Assembly (NCBI RefSeq): GCF_020541305.1
Contig: NZ_CP047396.1
Span: 744,001-808,000, forward strand
DNA length: 64,000 bases
Origin: Candidatus Vallotiella adelgis
GTDB taxonomy: Bacteria > Pseudomonadota > Gammaproteobacteria > Burkholderiales > Burkholderiaceae
Direction: 5' to 3'
The position numbers and the translations under genes are program-made. The notes beneath the pieces were generated by a model, which saw only the letters and a program-made list of their open reading frames with translations, did not search any database and was not told the origin of the DNA. Within the stretch, counting starts at the first letter, position 1; each line of letters opens with the position of its first letter. Below, one piece after another: positions 1-13,780 of this stretch.

Positions 1-153
1 CAATTTTCCCCGAAATGCGGCTAGCTCTGTTACTAGCCGTATGGATGCGGATCAATCGGCGCGCTACTATCTAACCAAAATCCAGCGCTAGCATTTAGAC
101 CCTATCAACTAGTCGGTTGATGGCTATCTTGCACCACCTAAGGCAAGCGATAG

Positions 154-672
154 TCAATGCGGCATCGTCAATGGGCAATTATCGTCCGAGCTGATAACTT
201 CGAGTCTATCGCCGCCATGCGCGTGGACCTCATCGAGAGTCGCCTTGCGAACGTCCCTAACTGTCAACGAAAATCGTAAAGCCATTCCAGCTAAAGGAGG
301 ATTGCCATCTAGAACAACCTTGTCTTCGACGAGATCAGTTACTGTATAAATTATCGTATCGACTGCGTCATGCACGCCTGCAGGCGTTCCCTCGAACTGC
401 ATCCCAACTTCGAGCGGCTCAGAAAATCGCTCTCGACGTTCGATGTTAAGCAATTTAGAATCATAGTCTCCGAATGCATCAGCTGGCTCAAGCTGGATCT
501 GCGTTGAGAACCCTGTCTCATGGCCCTCTAACACTTCCTCGATTTTCGGAAATGTTTGATGATACCCGCCATGCAGATAGATGATCTGCTTTTCTTCTTC
601 CTCGATCCAGTTACCCTGGGCATCCGATAGCTTATAGACAACAGAAACGATGGTATTCTTCGTAATTTTCAT
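154..672 (-). CDS. slyD: FKBP-type peptidyl-prolyl isomerase, SlyD family
   Basis: Predicted cytoplasmic proline isomerase and chaperone. The 172-residue protein has the SlyD layout: an N-terminal FKBP half with YLHGGYHQTFPKIEEVLEG near residues 32-50, an inserted flap region, then the conserved DGNPPLAGMALRF segment returning to the FKBP fold near residue 120. The His- and Cys-rich metal-binding tail of E. coli SlyD is absent; the C-terminus is short. An in-frame upstream codon at 708 would extend the protein by 12 residues, but a TATAAT box lies at 698-703, so the ATG at 672, preceded by an AGAGAG ribosome site, is chosen. It stands alone with no recognised neighbour on the left. Family assignment is firm; the exact partner proteins are not inferable. 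Confidence 0.85.
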   Translation of the reverse strand: MKITKNTIVSVVYKLSDAQGNWIEEEEKQIIYLHGGYHQTFPKIEEVLEGHETGFSTQIQLEPADAFGDYDSKLLNIERRERFSEPLEVGMQFEGTPAGVHDAVDTIIYTVTDLVEDKVVLDGNPPLAGMALRFSLTVRDVRKATLDEVHAHGGDRLEVISSDDNCPLTMPH

Positions 673-697
673 TCGACTCTCTAGAATATAAACCCGT

Positions 698-703
698 ATT
701 ATA
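698..703 (-). promoter_or_regulatory. -10 box (TATAAT) upstream of slyD
   Basis: Perfect TATAAT on the minus strand, 26 bases upstream of the slyD ATG at 672. No convincing -35 element was seen 16-18 bases further upstream, so only the -10 is called. Confidence 0.5.
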
Positions 704-708
704 CGCAC

Positions 709-2120
709 GCTTGTGTGGACCTACCCACTGGAGCCGTGTGTGTTATCGCGAGTTGTTTTTAACACACATATCGGCTACTCGCGTCCGCGTTTATCGGCTG
801 CACTCTACTCCAATATCTTGATATAACTACTTTCCATCTTGATAGCGAAGGAAGATAGTTGATGCGGCGGCGCTAATGAGAAACATTATTGTTAGTTTAA
901 TAGGCTCTTCTTAATATTTATCTCAGGTTATCTAGATAGTGTTAGTTGATCTGATATAGCGTGACGATGTTGAATCACGCATGATCTAGCAGTGTATGTT
1001 GCGTGGCGATGTTAGTTGGGACAGTGCGAACATTGAATATCTAAACACTTGCTAGCTATCTGCGCGTTAGCATCAATTGATATTACCCGTTTAGAGAAGT
1101 GAATCTACTGTCTACATGAGCGAGTAGGGCTTGTGGGCTATGCAGTTATTCCAACTGTTGCTTATAATATTAGTTAGGCGTTATGATAGATTTTAATGTG
1201 ATTCAGACGGTGTAGCAGCAACAAAACTTTTACTGTGCTCAGGATGACCACCAAAAGTAATTCAGGATTTTAGCCAATCAAGAAACGAGCGATCACGTCG
1301 GGCGACATGCTTTACCTAACTCCGAAAATCGGACACAATAAGATTGTGCTAAGCAGACACGTAAACTGTTGAAGTAGTTGTTCGCGCGTCTTTAAATATC
1401 AGACCTCTCCCAAAAATTCCTGTACTATTCTGCCGAGCATGCAGCGCTGGTTTAGATGCGAGTCTCCGAACTACATGCATTCAAATTAAATGCATGTAAG
1501 CAAAAATTCAGCTGTTCTACATCCAGAAACAGTGTAGGAGGTTGTGGTTGTAGATTAGGCTGAGTAGATTCCTGAGTCGTGTGCAGATATTACGGAACTT
1601 TTCGGAAATTACTGGAGTAGTACGAAACGTGAGTATTTTGAGCTACTCGTGTGCATCGCTGTCGTGGCATGCGTTTGTTGTTCGGCGCATTGTCGAAAGC
1701 AGTGTTAATGAATTTGAAAACGCTTTTTCTATACGACAACATGCGTCATTAGTTAAATAGAGACTGAGCAAAGCTAGTACAGGACTAGCATAAAGCTATT
1801 ACTGCGCTAGCTATTCAACGAGTCCTTCCTAAGGGAAGGTAACACATCCAGAATTCGTTTATGACATATCTATTGTATAAATAGCATGGTCCAGTTTAGA
1901 TACAGATTACTAATCTGTAGGAAAAGACAGACCTTCTGTTTTCCGTAAAATAAGATTCTGTCTAGAACAAGTAATGAATCCACCTAAGATTTATCGACGG
2001 TCTGTATAAAAATGCATATAATTCTTGCCTAAGCCGTAGATAAAAAATGGCTGATAAGAATGTCGGTAGTACACTGGCGGTAATAGATAGGTTTGAAAGA
2101 ATATAAACCGGTATTATTCC
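709..2120. other. Long spacer, no recognisable gene
   Basis: About 1.4 kb with no open frame of protein character on either strand. One inverted repeat is visible: 9-base arms at 737-745 and 760-768 (TGTGTGTTA and its complement) around a 14-base loop. It probably holds decayed former genes, but none could be identified by eye. Confidence 0.6.
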
Positions 2121-2157
2121 CGCTGCTTCTTACCCGTAACCACAAAAGGACGTGATC

Positions 2158-2337
2158 ATGAAGAAATCCCTCCTCGTAGTATCTTTGTTGGCAGCAATAA
2201 CGCTTGCAGCTTGCAGCAAGAAAGATGAAAGCACAGATCCAGCTACTGCAAGCGATGCTGCTGCTACATCGACTCCGGTTGCTGCTGGGAGTGACCCAGC
2301 TTCAGCTGCTGCCACGGCTGTAGGCACGAGTCACTAG
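2158..2337 (+). CDS. Small predicted lipoprotein, function unknown
   Basis: A 59-residue protein with a clear lipoprotein signal: MKK start, hydrophobic stretch, then lipobox LAAC with the acylated cysteine at residue 19. The mature part begins CSKKDES and is then low-complexity, rich in Ala, Ser, Thr and Asp, with no recognised domain. AAAAGGA lies 7 bases before the ATG at 2158, which is preferred over the in-frame GTG at 2152. A strong terminator follows 13 bases after the stop, so this is a compact single-gene transcription unit. The sequence suggests anchoring in the inner or outer membrane facing the periplasm; the Ser after the Cys argues against Asp-type retention in the inner membrane. 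I do not recognise a characterised homologue. Its survival in an eroding region suggests selection. Confidence 0.7.
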   Translation: MKKSLLVVSLLAAITLAACSKKDESTDPATASDAAATSTPVAAGSDPASAAATAVGTSH

Positions 2338-2350
2338 GATATTCAGAGAA

Positions 2351-2380
2351 TAAAGAACCGGCCTGCAAGGCGGTTCTTTA
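2351..2380 (+). terminator. Rho-independent terminator of the small lipoprotein gene
   Basis: Hairpin of 2351-2359 with 2372-2380 (TAAAGAACC / GGTTCTTTA), continued by GCCT/AGGC around a GCA loop with one bulged G, followed by TTAATT. It is the clearest intrinsic terminator in the window and, having A-rich and T-rich flanks, could work in both directions. Confidence 0.85.
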
Positions 2381-2384
2381 TTAA

Positions 2385-2878
2385 TTCCCCAATAAATCGC
2401 ACTTGATAAATCACTCCTGCTACGCTTTTATTAGAGTTAGTGTAAATACATTCCAGTACCTAAACTGACTGAATTATTCAGTAATTAGCTATACTAATTC
2501 GTTTCTGTTTTATGCCATATATAAATATGGCGGTGAACGCGCAGTCATGCTGCATATAAAAGTAGCATTGAAGCAACCGGACATAGCTCAGCATGCTTGT
2601 CGTCGTTAGCGCTATGGTGCTAACTTGGCTTTTGGTCGAGCTTGTAAGGCATGTAGCATCTAAAAAATGTATTCTTAATCATTCCTATTAAGACGGTTTC
2701 GTCCTAAAAATCAAGACATGTTTTTCTAAAACACCTCGAGCTGCAGCTGTAATTTATCTAGTATGCACCCCTGTTATACTAACCAAGAGTGCATATTGTT
2801 TTAGTTTACATTAACTAGATATCCGGAATCACCGCTTTTTTAGCTATATAACCGTCTTAGTTAGGGACACACAGTTAA
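2385..2878. other. Spacer, nothing recognised
   Basis: About 490 bases downstream of dapA with no credible frame. It contains a short AT-rich hairpin near 2513-2530 (GCCATAT with its complement, 4-base loop). Confidence 0.5.
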
Positions 2879-3781
2879 CTATTTTTTCTGCTCTATATCA
2901 TATAGAGCAGTACGTACCTTGTCATGATATTGGGCAGAAAGCGGTGTAAGCGGTAAACGGATGCCACCTCGAATTTTTCCCATCTGCTGTAATGCCCACT
3001 TGACTGGGATCGGGTTCGACTCGACAAATAGGTTCTTATGTAATGATAATAGCTTTAGATGGATTGCCCGCGCTTTCTTGACATTACCAGAAATAGCGGC
3101 ACGGCATAGCTCGCTCATCGCGCGCGGTGCTACATTGGCTGTGACGGAGATATTTCCATGTCCGCCTAGTAACATCAATGCGATCGCGGTTGAATCGTCG
3201 CCACTGAAAATCGAGAAATTCGCCGGCGCTTCCTTGATCAGATGAGCAGCGCGATCAATATTTCCAGTGGCATCCTTGACGCCTGCTATACCTGGCACTT
3301 GAGCAAGCCGCAGAATGGTTTCGTTGCTCATATCGGCGACAGTGCGACCTGGTACATTATATAGAAATACCGGCATGTCGACCGACTCAGCGATAGATCG
3401 AAAGTGCTGGTACATTCCTTCCTGAGTTGGCTTATTATAATACGGAACTACCTGTAAAGACGCATCGGCGCCGACTGCTTTGGCTTCCCGGGTCAACTCG
3501 ATTGCTTCGCCGGTCGAATTTCCGCCTGCCCCGGCTATAATCGGAATACGGTGTGCCGCATGCTCGACCGCCGTTTTAACCAGTAACACATGCTCCTCAA
3601 TCGATACCGTTGCCGACTCACCACTCGTGCCAACCACGACTAGTGCATTACTTCCCTCTTCAATATGCCAGTCGATTAGCGCGCGCAGCGCCGGAAGATC
3701 CAGCGCCCCATCCTCTAGCATCGGCGTAACAATCGCCGGGGTGCTTCCGCTAATTAGTGTGGCTTGCATTGCTTGACTCAT
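2879..3781 (-). CDS. dapA: 4-hydroxy-tetrahydrodipicolinate synthase
   Basis: Condenses pyruvate with aspartate semialdehyde, the first committed step towards lysine and meso-diaminopimelate for peptidoglycan; cytoplasmic. The 300-residue product is full length for the TIM-barrel family. Visible motifs are GTSGES (Thr52), the [11 protein letters not shown] loop (Tyr114/Tyr115), YNVPGRT (Tyr141) and the Schiff-base lysine Lys169 in GVKDATGN. All catalytic residues are present. It lies downstream of trpS on the same strand, the Burkholderia order, but separated by 299 bases, so co-transcription is uncertain. The start at 3781 has no strong ribosome site; an alternative in-frame ATG lies four codons later. 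Confidence 0.95.
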   Translation of the reverse strand: MSQAMQATLISGSTPAIVTPMLEDGALDLPALRALIDWHIEEGSNALVVVGTSGESATVSIEEHVLLVKTAVEHAAHRIPIIAGAGGNSTGEAIELTREAKAVGADASLQVVPYYNKPTQEGMYQHFRSIAESVDMPVFLYNVPGRTVADMSNETILRLAQVPGIAGVKDATGNIDRAAHLIKEAPANFSIFSGDDSTAIALMLLGGHGNISVTANVAPRAMSELCRAAISGNVKKARAIHLKLLSLHKNLFVESNPIPVKWALQQMGKIRGGIRLPLTPLSAQYHDKVRTALYDIEQKK

Positions 3782-4080
3782 GAAACTATCTGAAAAATCA
3801 ATCGTTAAACTAGGATTGTAGCGGATTGGCTAAGAAAATCGTATCTCGTTACATTGCTATATGAACTCGTTTCATGGTGGAACACATCACTGCTGTTTTA
3901 TCGAACGATGACAACTACTATACAAAACCGAGTTTCATAGCTTGTCGACAAAGCATTAGACATCTAATAACGGATAGTACTAACGCTATAGCCGACCTAG
4001 AAGAAACAAAGTACATACTAACTAGAGAAAACTATCAACAATTAACTAACAACCGACTGCATACGTAACTAGAATTGCTA

Positions 4081-5283
4081 TCAGCTGTAAGATAAGCCCA
4101 TTGCCTCGCGCACGTCGCGCATTGTCTCATAAGCTAGTTTTCTCGCTTTGTCGCAGCCGTCCGCGACAATCGCGCGCAGCATCGACGGATCGTCCATATA
4201 CTTCTGCGCCCGCTCGAGCATTATCTGCTGCTCGAGCAAAATTCTATCGATCACCGGCTGCTTGCACTCCAAGCAGCCAATTCCAGCATTTCTGCAACCT
4301 CGTTGTACCCATTCGTGCGTCGATTGATCCGTATAAATCTTGTGAAACTGCCATACTAGACATTTATCGGGATTGCCCGGATCGCTTCGATACACGCGAG
4401 CTGGATCGGTCGGCATAGTTCGAATTTTTTTCTCGATCGACACCTTATCTTCTCGCAACCCAATCGTATTGCCGTACGATTTAGACATTTTTTTTCCATT
4501 AAACCCCGGTATCTGAGATGCTTTAGTCATCAATACTTGTGGCTCAACCAAAATTATCTTACTGGATCCCTCGAGATACCCAAAAAGCCGCTCACGGTCG
4601 CTCATTGAGAGGCTTTGCGACTCCTGTAAAAGAGCGCGCGCTTGCTGTAACGCCTCTCCATTACCTTCTTGCTGATAAGCACTACGCAACTCGTAGTACA
4701 TTTTGGAGCGTTTTCCACCGAGTTTTCGCGCTGCCTCGTTAGCTTTATCCTGAAAGCCCGGCTCACGCCCATACAAATAGTTAAATCGGCGTGCGATTTC
4801 ACGTGTCATTTCTACGTGCGGGACTTGATCCTCACCAACTGGCACTATCGACGCTCGGTACAGCAGGATATCTGCAGACATTAGTACCGGATAACCTAGA
4901 AAACCGTACGTGCTTAGATCTTTGTCACGAAGTTTCTCGATCTGCTCTTTATATGTAGGCACCCGCTCCAGCCAACCCAGCGGCGTACTCATACCGAGCA
5001 GTAATGACAACTCCACGTGCTCGTGCACGCGGCTCTGAATGAATAGGTTTGCTTGCGCTGGGTCAATGCCAGACGCAAGCCAGTCGATTAGAACTTCCCA
5101 TACATTATTCTCAATAACATCTGGCGTTGCATAGTGTGTAGTCAGAGCATGCAGGTCGACTACGCAGAAAAAGCATGGATACTCGGATTGCAGCTTGATC
5201 CAGTTTTTTAGAACACCATGGTAATGCCCAAGATGTAGTAAGCCAGTCGGGCGCATGCCAGAGAAAATAAGGTCGGGAAACAT
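4081..5283 (-). CDS. trpS: Tryptophanyl-tRNA synthetase
   Basis: Class I aminoacyl-tRNA synthetase charging tRNA-Trp. The 400-residue form is longer than the roughly 330 residues of E. coli TrpS and corresponds to the long beta-proteobacterial type with an insertion near residues 195-240. The ATP-binding HLGH motif is at 17-20 and KMSKS at 265-269, both intact. The C-terminal tRNA-binding helices are complete. It starts 52 bases downstream of the M50 protease gene, consistent with a joint transcript. No sign of decay. Confidence 0.95.
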   Translation of the reverse strand: MFPDLIFSGMRPTGLLHLGHYHGVLKNWIKLQSEYPCFFCVVDLHALTTHYATPDVIENNVWEVLIDWLASGIDPAQANLFIQSRVHEHVELSLLLGMSTPLGWLERVPTYKEQIEKLRDKDLSTYGFLGYPVLMSADILLYRASIVPVGEDQVPHVEMTREIARRFNYLYGREPGFQDKANEAARKLGGKRSKMYYELRSAYQQEGNGEALQQARALLQESQSLSMSDRERLFGYLEGSSKIILVEPQVLMTKASQIPGFNGKKMSKSYGNTIGLREDKVSIEKKIRTMPTDPARVYRSDPGNPDKCLVWQFHKIYTDQSTHEWVQRGCRNAGIGCLECKQPVIDRILLEQQIMLERAQKYMDDPSMLRAIVADGCDKARKLAYETMRDVREAMGLSYS

Positions 5284-5335
5284 AATATCGAGAGGTCAAA
5301 TATAAAAAAATGATTAGAGTCGGGCCAATGTTCGA

Positions 5336-6007
5336 TCAAGCATAGCCAACCCAAGAAGCAACTGGACGTAATATGCCAAACACGACCTTGTAGCCAATGT
5401 TCACTAACGGACTAAGCCACCATGTATCGAGCGCGCGTGTCATCATTAATGCTATTACAATAAAAAAACTATAAGGCTCAATCTTTGCGAAGTAGTAGGC
5501 GATACGGACTGGCAATAGAGAGGCGATTACGCGCCCTCCATCAAGAGGCAGTATTGGAAATAAGTTTAGTGCACATAGCACTAGGTTTACCGCTACACCG
5601 GATGAAGACATGCGCACAACAAACGTTTCTTCAATGCTGAAGACACGCAGCCCGATCGCCATACAAGACCATACTAGCGCTTGCAGTAAGTTGCACACAG
5701 GACCCGCGAGCGAGATCCAAAGACTGTCCCATCGAGGATTGCGCAAGCAGCTAAAATCGACTGGCACCGGTTTTGCATAGCCGAAGATAAATGTGCCCCC
5801 AGTCGCAAACATCATGATGAGTGGGATCATGATCGTGCCTATCAGATCGATGTGACGCATTGGATTGAGCGAAATACGCCCCATTAGATATGCGGTATTG
5901 TCACCGCATCGGCTAGCAACAATTCCATGCGCTACTTCATGCAATGTGATGGCGAAGAACATCGGCAACGCGCTAATCAAAATTGTCTGTATAAGCAAAA
6001 AGTTCAT
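5336..6007 (-). CDS. Site-2 protease family (M50) membrane metalloprotease
   Basis: Short (223-residue) intramembrane zinc protease of the rhomboid-unrelated S2P/M50 family. The zinc motif HEVAH is at residues 23-27 within the first membrane helix, and the third ligand lies in the conserved NLFPILPLDGG segment at 148-158. Four to five further hydrophobic helices are evident, with no PDZ domain, so it is the minimal M50B type rather than RseP. Its substrate is unknown. It heads the same-strand block with trpS and dapA as in Burkholderia. The catalytic residues are intact, so an active enzyme is likely. Confidence 0.85.
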   Translation of the reverse strand: MNFLLIQTILISALPMFFAITLHEVAHGIVASRCGDNTAYLMGRISLNPMRHIDLIGTIMIPLIMMFATGGTFIFGYAKPVPVDFSCLRNPRWDSLWISLAGPVCNLLQALVWSCMAIGLRVFSIEETFVVRMSSSGVAVNLVLCALNLFPILPLDGGRVIASLLPVRIAYYFAKIEPYSFFIVIALMMTRALDTWWLSPLVNIGYKVVFGILRPVASWVGYA

Positions 6008-8331
6008 TGGTCTATTGTAACAAGTAGCTGATAGCTAGCAGTGTGTACGAAACGTGCCGTACATGGCACCAAGAATAAGACTGGCTGCTCAAACTTAAGA
6101 GTCTCTAAAGAGACCACTAGTCAGCACCTTCCTTATAGACCTGACTCGTCATCGCCAGTTAATAAGCGACTAAACGTTAGCGAAATTATCAGCCATCTAA
6201 GCACTGCAACCGGCGAAAATATGATCGCGTAATCCAACAGACACAGAGTGCAATACATGGTTTTGTGCGACGTATTCAATAAGCTCCGAGATACTTCTGG
6301 ATTCTCGCAAGATGCGCATAAGAGAAGTCGTGATGGCCTTGATAGGCTGAATATTATTAGTTATTCACCAGCGTAAGCGTCGCTAATTCAGATAAGCTGC
6401 ACACTATCGTCAGCGGTCGTCAAGCCTGACGAATCGTCTCCACCATTCAACACGGTGTTCTTATAGCCGAAAGAGCAGGAGGTATATAGATCAAATCGGT
6501 CGACAACTAGAACAATGCCTCTGCCGTCGACGATCTTCGCCCTCTATTTCGTCAGCCCCTGCTTTGGTTTGTCCGAGTAGGTTAGAAGTTTACAGCATAG
6601 AACAGTTAGAGCTAGCGGCTCTATGTTAGAGCTAGCTCAATTGGAGCGGACACCCACACATATGTGTGGTACTAGTCTAGGGTATATACCTAGTCGCTAC
6701 CTCGATTGCTTTACCACCGAGTTACTGACATGTAATAAAGAACGTGTCATGCGCCAATAGCGCACACGTGTAGCATTCAACATGTGCGAAAACTATCATA
6801 CTATTCGAAATACTGCCTGCAACCCAAAATCTGTCTCAGCGCATCTCTTCAAGCGAACCTCCGAAAAGTCACAGGAAAGCACGTCGGCGATAGAGCGCCG
6901 CCCGGCTAACATCAATGAAAAGCGTATAAAGTGCGGCCGTAAGATTAAGTCTTGATTTAATACATAGCGTTTCGCGCTTTTATAGATGAGCGATATCCTT
7001 GTCTTGACTGGTAGTTAGCGCCGCCTAACGCTGACTACTGCTAGCATACAATCCGCATCCCAGCTACCTTATTTATGCCTATCTCTAGTGCACAACGCTT
7101 ATATTAACGAAATTTCAACATCAGTGACACTGTCTATCTACAGGACTGCAGCCGCCGCATGCGGATACGAATTGCTATGATGGCACTTCGTCGTAATCGG
7201 TAAGTGTATTTGATTACATACTTCTATTAGCTGCGCAGCTCATAATGATAGTGAGCGACAAAGATCTCTCCAAGGGTCGATAAATGACGTAGATTTGACT
7301 ACAAGTGCACCGCAGCAGTTTGTGCTACACGACAGCATAGTTTCGGCGCCTATAATCTATAGGCGAAAAATACTTTGATCCATGACTCTGTCCGCTCTAG
7401 GCAGTTGAGTCTTAGTAATGATGAATTCGGTGATCATGGAGGAGGGCTAGATATTTCTGAATAATTCACACATCCTATATGTGCTAAATATATGGTCCGT
7501 TAGTTCGGCGCTGACAGAATTTACCACCCAAAAATATATTGCTTATAGCGAGCAGAGAAGGCTATTCAAGGAAATATCGAGTTTAATAAGGTAAAATAGA
7601 CTTACTAAGTAATATGCTAGTTACACACCGTCGGATCTAGACTATAAGTCTGCTACGTTTGACAAACAGTGTGCCGCATTAAGCAACAGCATATTGCTAA
7701 CCCACCGACTACGCCGAATGATCCTGTATGCTGCATCGTTATATATATTGGTACCAAAATTCCCAGCTAGTCCGCACGATCAAATGATCGTTCTACGGTC
7801 TAACGAAACATAGCGTGATCAATAAGCAACATACAGATAGTCAACATGCTACAGCGTGACTATGTAGCTTACATTAGCAGACGACGCGCGGCGAGATTCT
7901 ATATAAGGTGAAAAAAGTCTGGCGATACCAGGATCGCGTTTCGCGCAGTGAAAACGATCCTAATACAACAAAAGAATCAGATCTTCCATCTCGACCCTAT
8001 CACTGAAAGTCTAGGAGATACTCGCAGCTGACCGAGGTATTCTGATACGAAGGATTGTTCTCATGCTGCCGCGATCTTATACCGACACGCTTACCTGTGC
8101 CTATATGCTTTAAAAAGATGGCGAGGATACGAAAAATTCTCGAACCTAACGAAGTAGCGTATTAGCAGTAAAAAGAATATTGGGGTCTAGTAAATACTTC
8201 AATAAAACACACTGAGGCGAGGCCATTGCTTAGCTCGCTCGCAATGGCCAGCATTATTACAAAATATCAGTATTACCATCTCATGAATGGCTAGGATGAT
8301 CTTAGCATTCCTACGCTATCTGGAATGGTAA
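6008..8331. other. 2.3 kb spacer with palindromes, no gene recognised
   Basis: The longest gene-free stretch of the window. No open frame has protein character. Structures seen: a perfect 16-base palindrome at 6654-6669 (CCACACAT and its complement); two copies of TTAGAGCTAGC near 6606 and 6629; a near-perfect inverted repeat around 7011-7044; and a hairpin at 7347-7365 with 8-base arms (CGCCTATA / TATAGGCG) and a 3-base loop. It is probably the site of genes that lay upstream of the M50-trpS block in the ancestor. Confidence 0.6.
8221..8249 (-). terminator. Possible terminator downstream of ftsB
   Basis: Nine-base perfect stem GGCCATTGC / GCAATGGCC with an 11-base loop, 82 bases beyond the ftsB stop. 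It has no strong T-run on either side, so the terminator call is tentative. Confidence 0.3.
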
Positions 8332-8745
8332 TCAAAGCATCTTACGTGATCTGGAGTAGCCCGGTTTATATGTAAGCTGGGCGTGCGTTGTAACCACGCA
8401 TATCGGTTGGACTAATATATGATTATGCGTAGATATTATTGTCGGCGAAACCAGCGCGGATATAGCCAAGACATTCTGTGATACAAACTGCACAAACACC
8501 TCTCCCTCTTTAATCATCCCCATCGTATAGCGTGCCCGCTCCTCGACCGCAGTAGTTCCGACGCGCAGGTCCTGCACTTCACTAGCGATTTGCTTATTTC
8601 GCAGCTTCAACGTTTTATTTTTATGCTGCTGCACCCTGAGTTGCTTCTGAAGATCGTATACATGCAGCCAGCCGCCGTGACCCCACCATAATGGAAACTG
8701 AATTAGTGCGATTAATCCAACAAAGACAATGGTAATGATCCGCAT
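8332..8745 (-). CDS. ftsB: Cell division protein FtsB
   Basis: Bitopic inner-membrane protein of the FtsQLB divisome complex. Residues 1-22 form a single membrane helix followed by the WWGHGGW segment typical of Burkholderia FtsB, a periplasmic coiled coil at about 28-65 (LQKQLRVQQHKNKTLKLRN) and the conserved EERAR(Y)xMGMIKEGEVF block near 72-90. The last about 45 residues after VQFV are poorly conserved in character. It follows eno on the same strand, separated by a 128-base gap with two hairpins. Length (137) is slightly above many family members. Confidence 0.85.
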   Translation of the reverse strand: MRIITIVFVGLIALIQFPLWWGHGGWLHVYDLQKQLRVQQHKNKTLKLRNKQIASEVQDLRVGTTAVEERARYTMGMIKEGEVFVQFVSQNVLAISALVSPTIISTHNHILVQPICVVTTHAQLTYKPGYSRSRKML

Positions 8746-8782
8746 AACGAGCTACAGCTAATCAGGTGTAGTTTTAGAGGAA

Positions 8783-8844
8783 TTTTGCTCCTGGAGCTTG
8801 GAGCAAAAGTCACACCATTAAAGACTATCATCAGGTTGATAGTC
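8783..8844 (-). other. Two consecutive hairpins between eno and ftsB
   Basis: Two perfect stems occupy the eno-ftsB gap: 8823-8830 with 8837-8844 (GACTATCA / TGATAGTC, 6-base loop) and 8783-8791 with 8800-8808 (TTTTGCTCC / GGAGCAAAA, 8-base loop). Read on the minus strand the first is followed by TTTAATG. They may terminate or attenuate read-through from eno into ftsB, or protect the eno 3' end. Confidence 0.45.
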
Positions 8845-8873
8845 GTGTTACCGCGTGGTTTAGTAACGCTTCA

Positions 8874-10274
<1,401 letters not shown>

Positions 10275-10340
10275 TCATCAGACGCACGGAATTACAATAA
10301 GATGTATTTGCGCGTTACTGGCCCTATTGCGTCGTACGGC

Positions 10341-11195
10341 TTAGATGAAATTGTTCTCAACCAGTGGCATAGATTTTACCGCACGATCAAGCGTTACTAG
10401 CGTTTGCAGGAGTGGATACATCTGTTGTAATGGTACGGTGTTTAAGCCATCAGACTTCGCCCGCGCTGGATCCGGATGCGTTTCTATAAATAGTCCAGCT
10501 ACGCCGACTGCAACAGCAGCACGCGCCAAAACTGGCACGAACTCGCGCTGTCCGCCAGACTCAGTGCCTTGACTACCGGGCAGCTGTACTGAATGGGTTG
10601 CGTCGAATACGATCGGAGCACCGCTCTCGCGCATAATTGCGAGCGAACGCATATCGGAGACTAGATTGTTATAACCGAACGTAGTACCACGTTCGCAAGC
10701 AAGAAATCGGTCTGGCGACAGCCCAGACTTTTGGGCTGCCGAACGTGCTTTATCAATCACGTTCTTCATGTCATGCGGTGCTAGAAATTGCCCTTTCTTG
10801 ATATTGACGGGCTTTCCAGAACAGGCGGCTGCATGAATAAAATCAGTCTGTCGGCACAGAAATGCTGGTGTCTGCAAGACATCAACGACTGAGGCAACTG
10901 CATGAATCTCATCTTGCGTATGTACATCAGTTAACACCGGTACACCGATCTGGCGACGTACTTCACTAAGAATGCGCAGACCTTCATCTATACCAATTCC
11001 GCGGAACGACTGATCCGAACTACGATTAGCCTTATCGTACGACGACTTATAAATGAATGGAATCTGTAGCGTGCTACAAATTTCGGTGAGCCAGCCGGCG
11101 GTGTCGAGCGTCATCTGCTGTGACTCAATCACACAAGTGCCCGCGATTAAGAAGAATGGCTTATCCAGGCCGACCTCAAAGTCGCATAGTTTCAT
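10341..11195 (-). CDS. kdsA: 3-deoxy-8-phosphooctulonate synthase (Kdo8P synthase)
   Basis: Condenses phosphoenolpyruvate with arabinose 5-phosphate to give Kdo 8-phosphate, the precursor of the lipopolysaccharide core sugar Kdo; cytoplasmic. The 284-residue barrel protein carries [12 protein letters not shown], the [11 protein letters not shown] strand, CERGTTFGY and [11 protein letters not shown], all hallmarks of the family. It begins 18 bases after pyrG ends, so the two are probably co-transcribed. Its retention implies that the cell still makes at least a minimal lipopolysaccharide, in agreement with the Tol-Pal and Lol genes elsewhere in the window. Confidence 0.95.
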   Translation of the reverse strand: MKLCDFEVGLDKPFFLIAGTCVIESQQMTLDTAGWLTEICSTLQIPFIYKSSYDKANRSSDQSFRGIGIDEGLRILSEVRRQIGVPVLTDVHTQDEIHAVASVVDVLQTPAFLCRQTDFIHAAACSGKPVNIKKGQFLAPHDMKNVIDKARSAAQKSGLSPDRFLACERGTTFGYNNLVSDMRSLAIMRESGAPIVFDATHSVQLPGSQGTESGGQREFVPVLARAAVAVGVAGLFIETHPDPARAKSDGLNTVPLQQMYPLLQTLVTLDRAVKSMPLVENNFI

Positions 11196-11213
11196 GTTAA
11201 CTTCCAGATTTCG

Positions 11214-13780
<2,567 letters not shown>

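Noticed and set aside
3874-4068. 64-codon plus-strand frame between dapA and trpS
   Set aside because: No ribosome site, no domain, composition like the surrounding AT-rich spacer; the translation has no protein-family resemblance.
6041-6232. 63-codon plus-strand frame after the M50 gene
   Set aside because: Low-complexity-free but unrecognisable, no ribosome site, and lies in eroded spacer.
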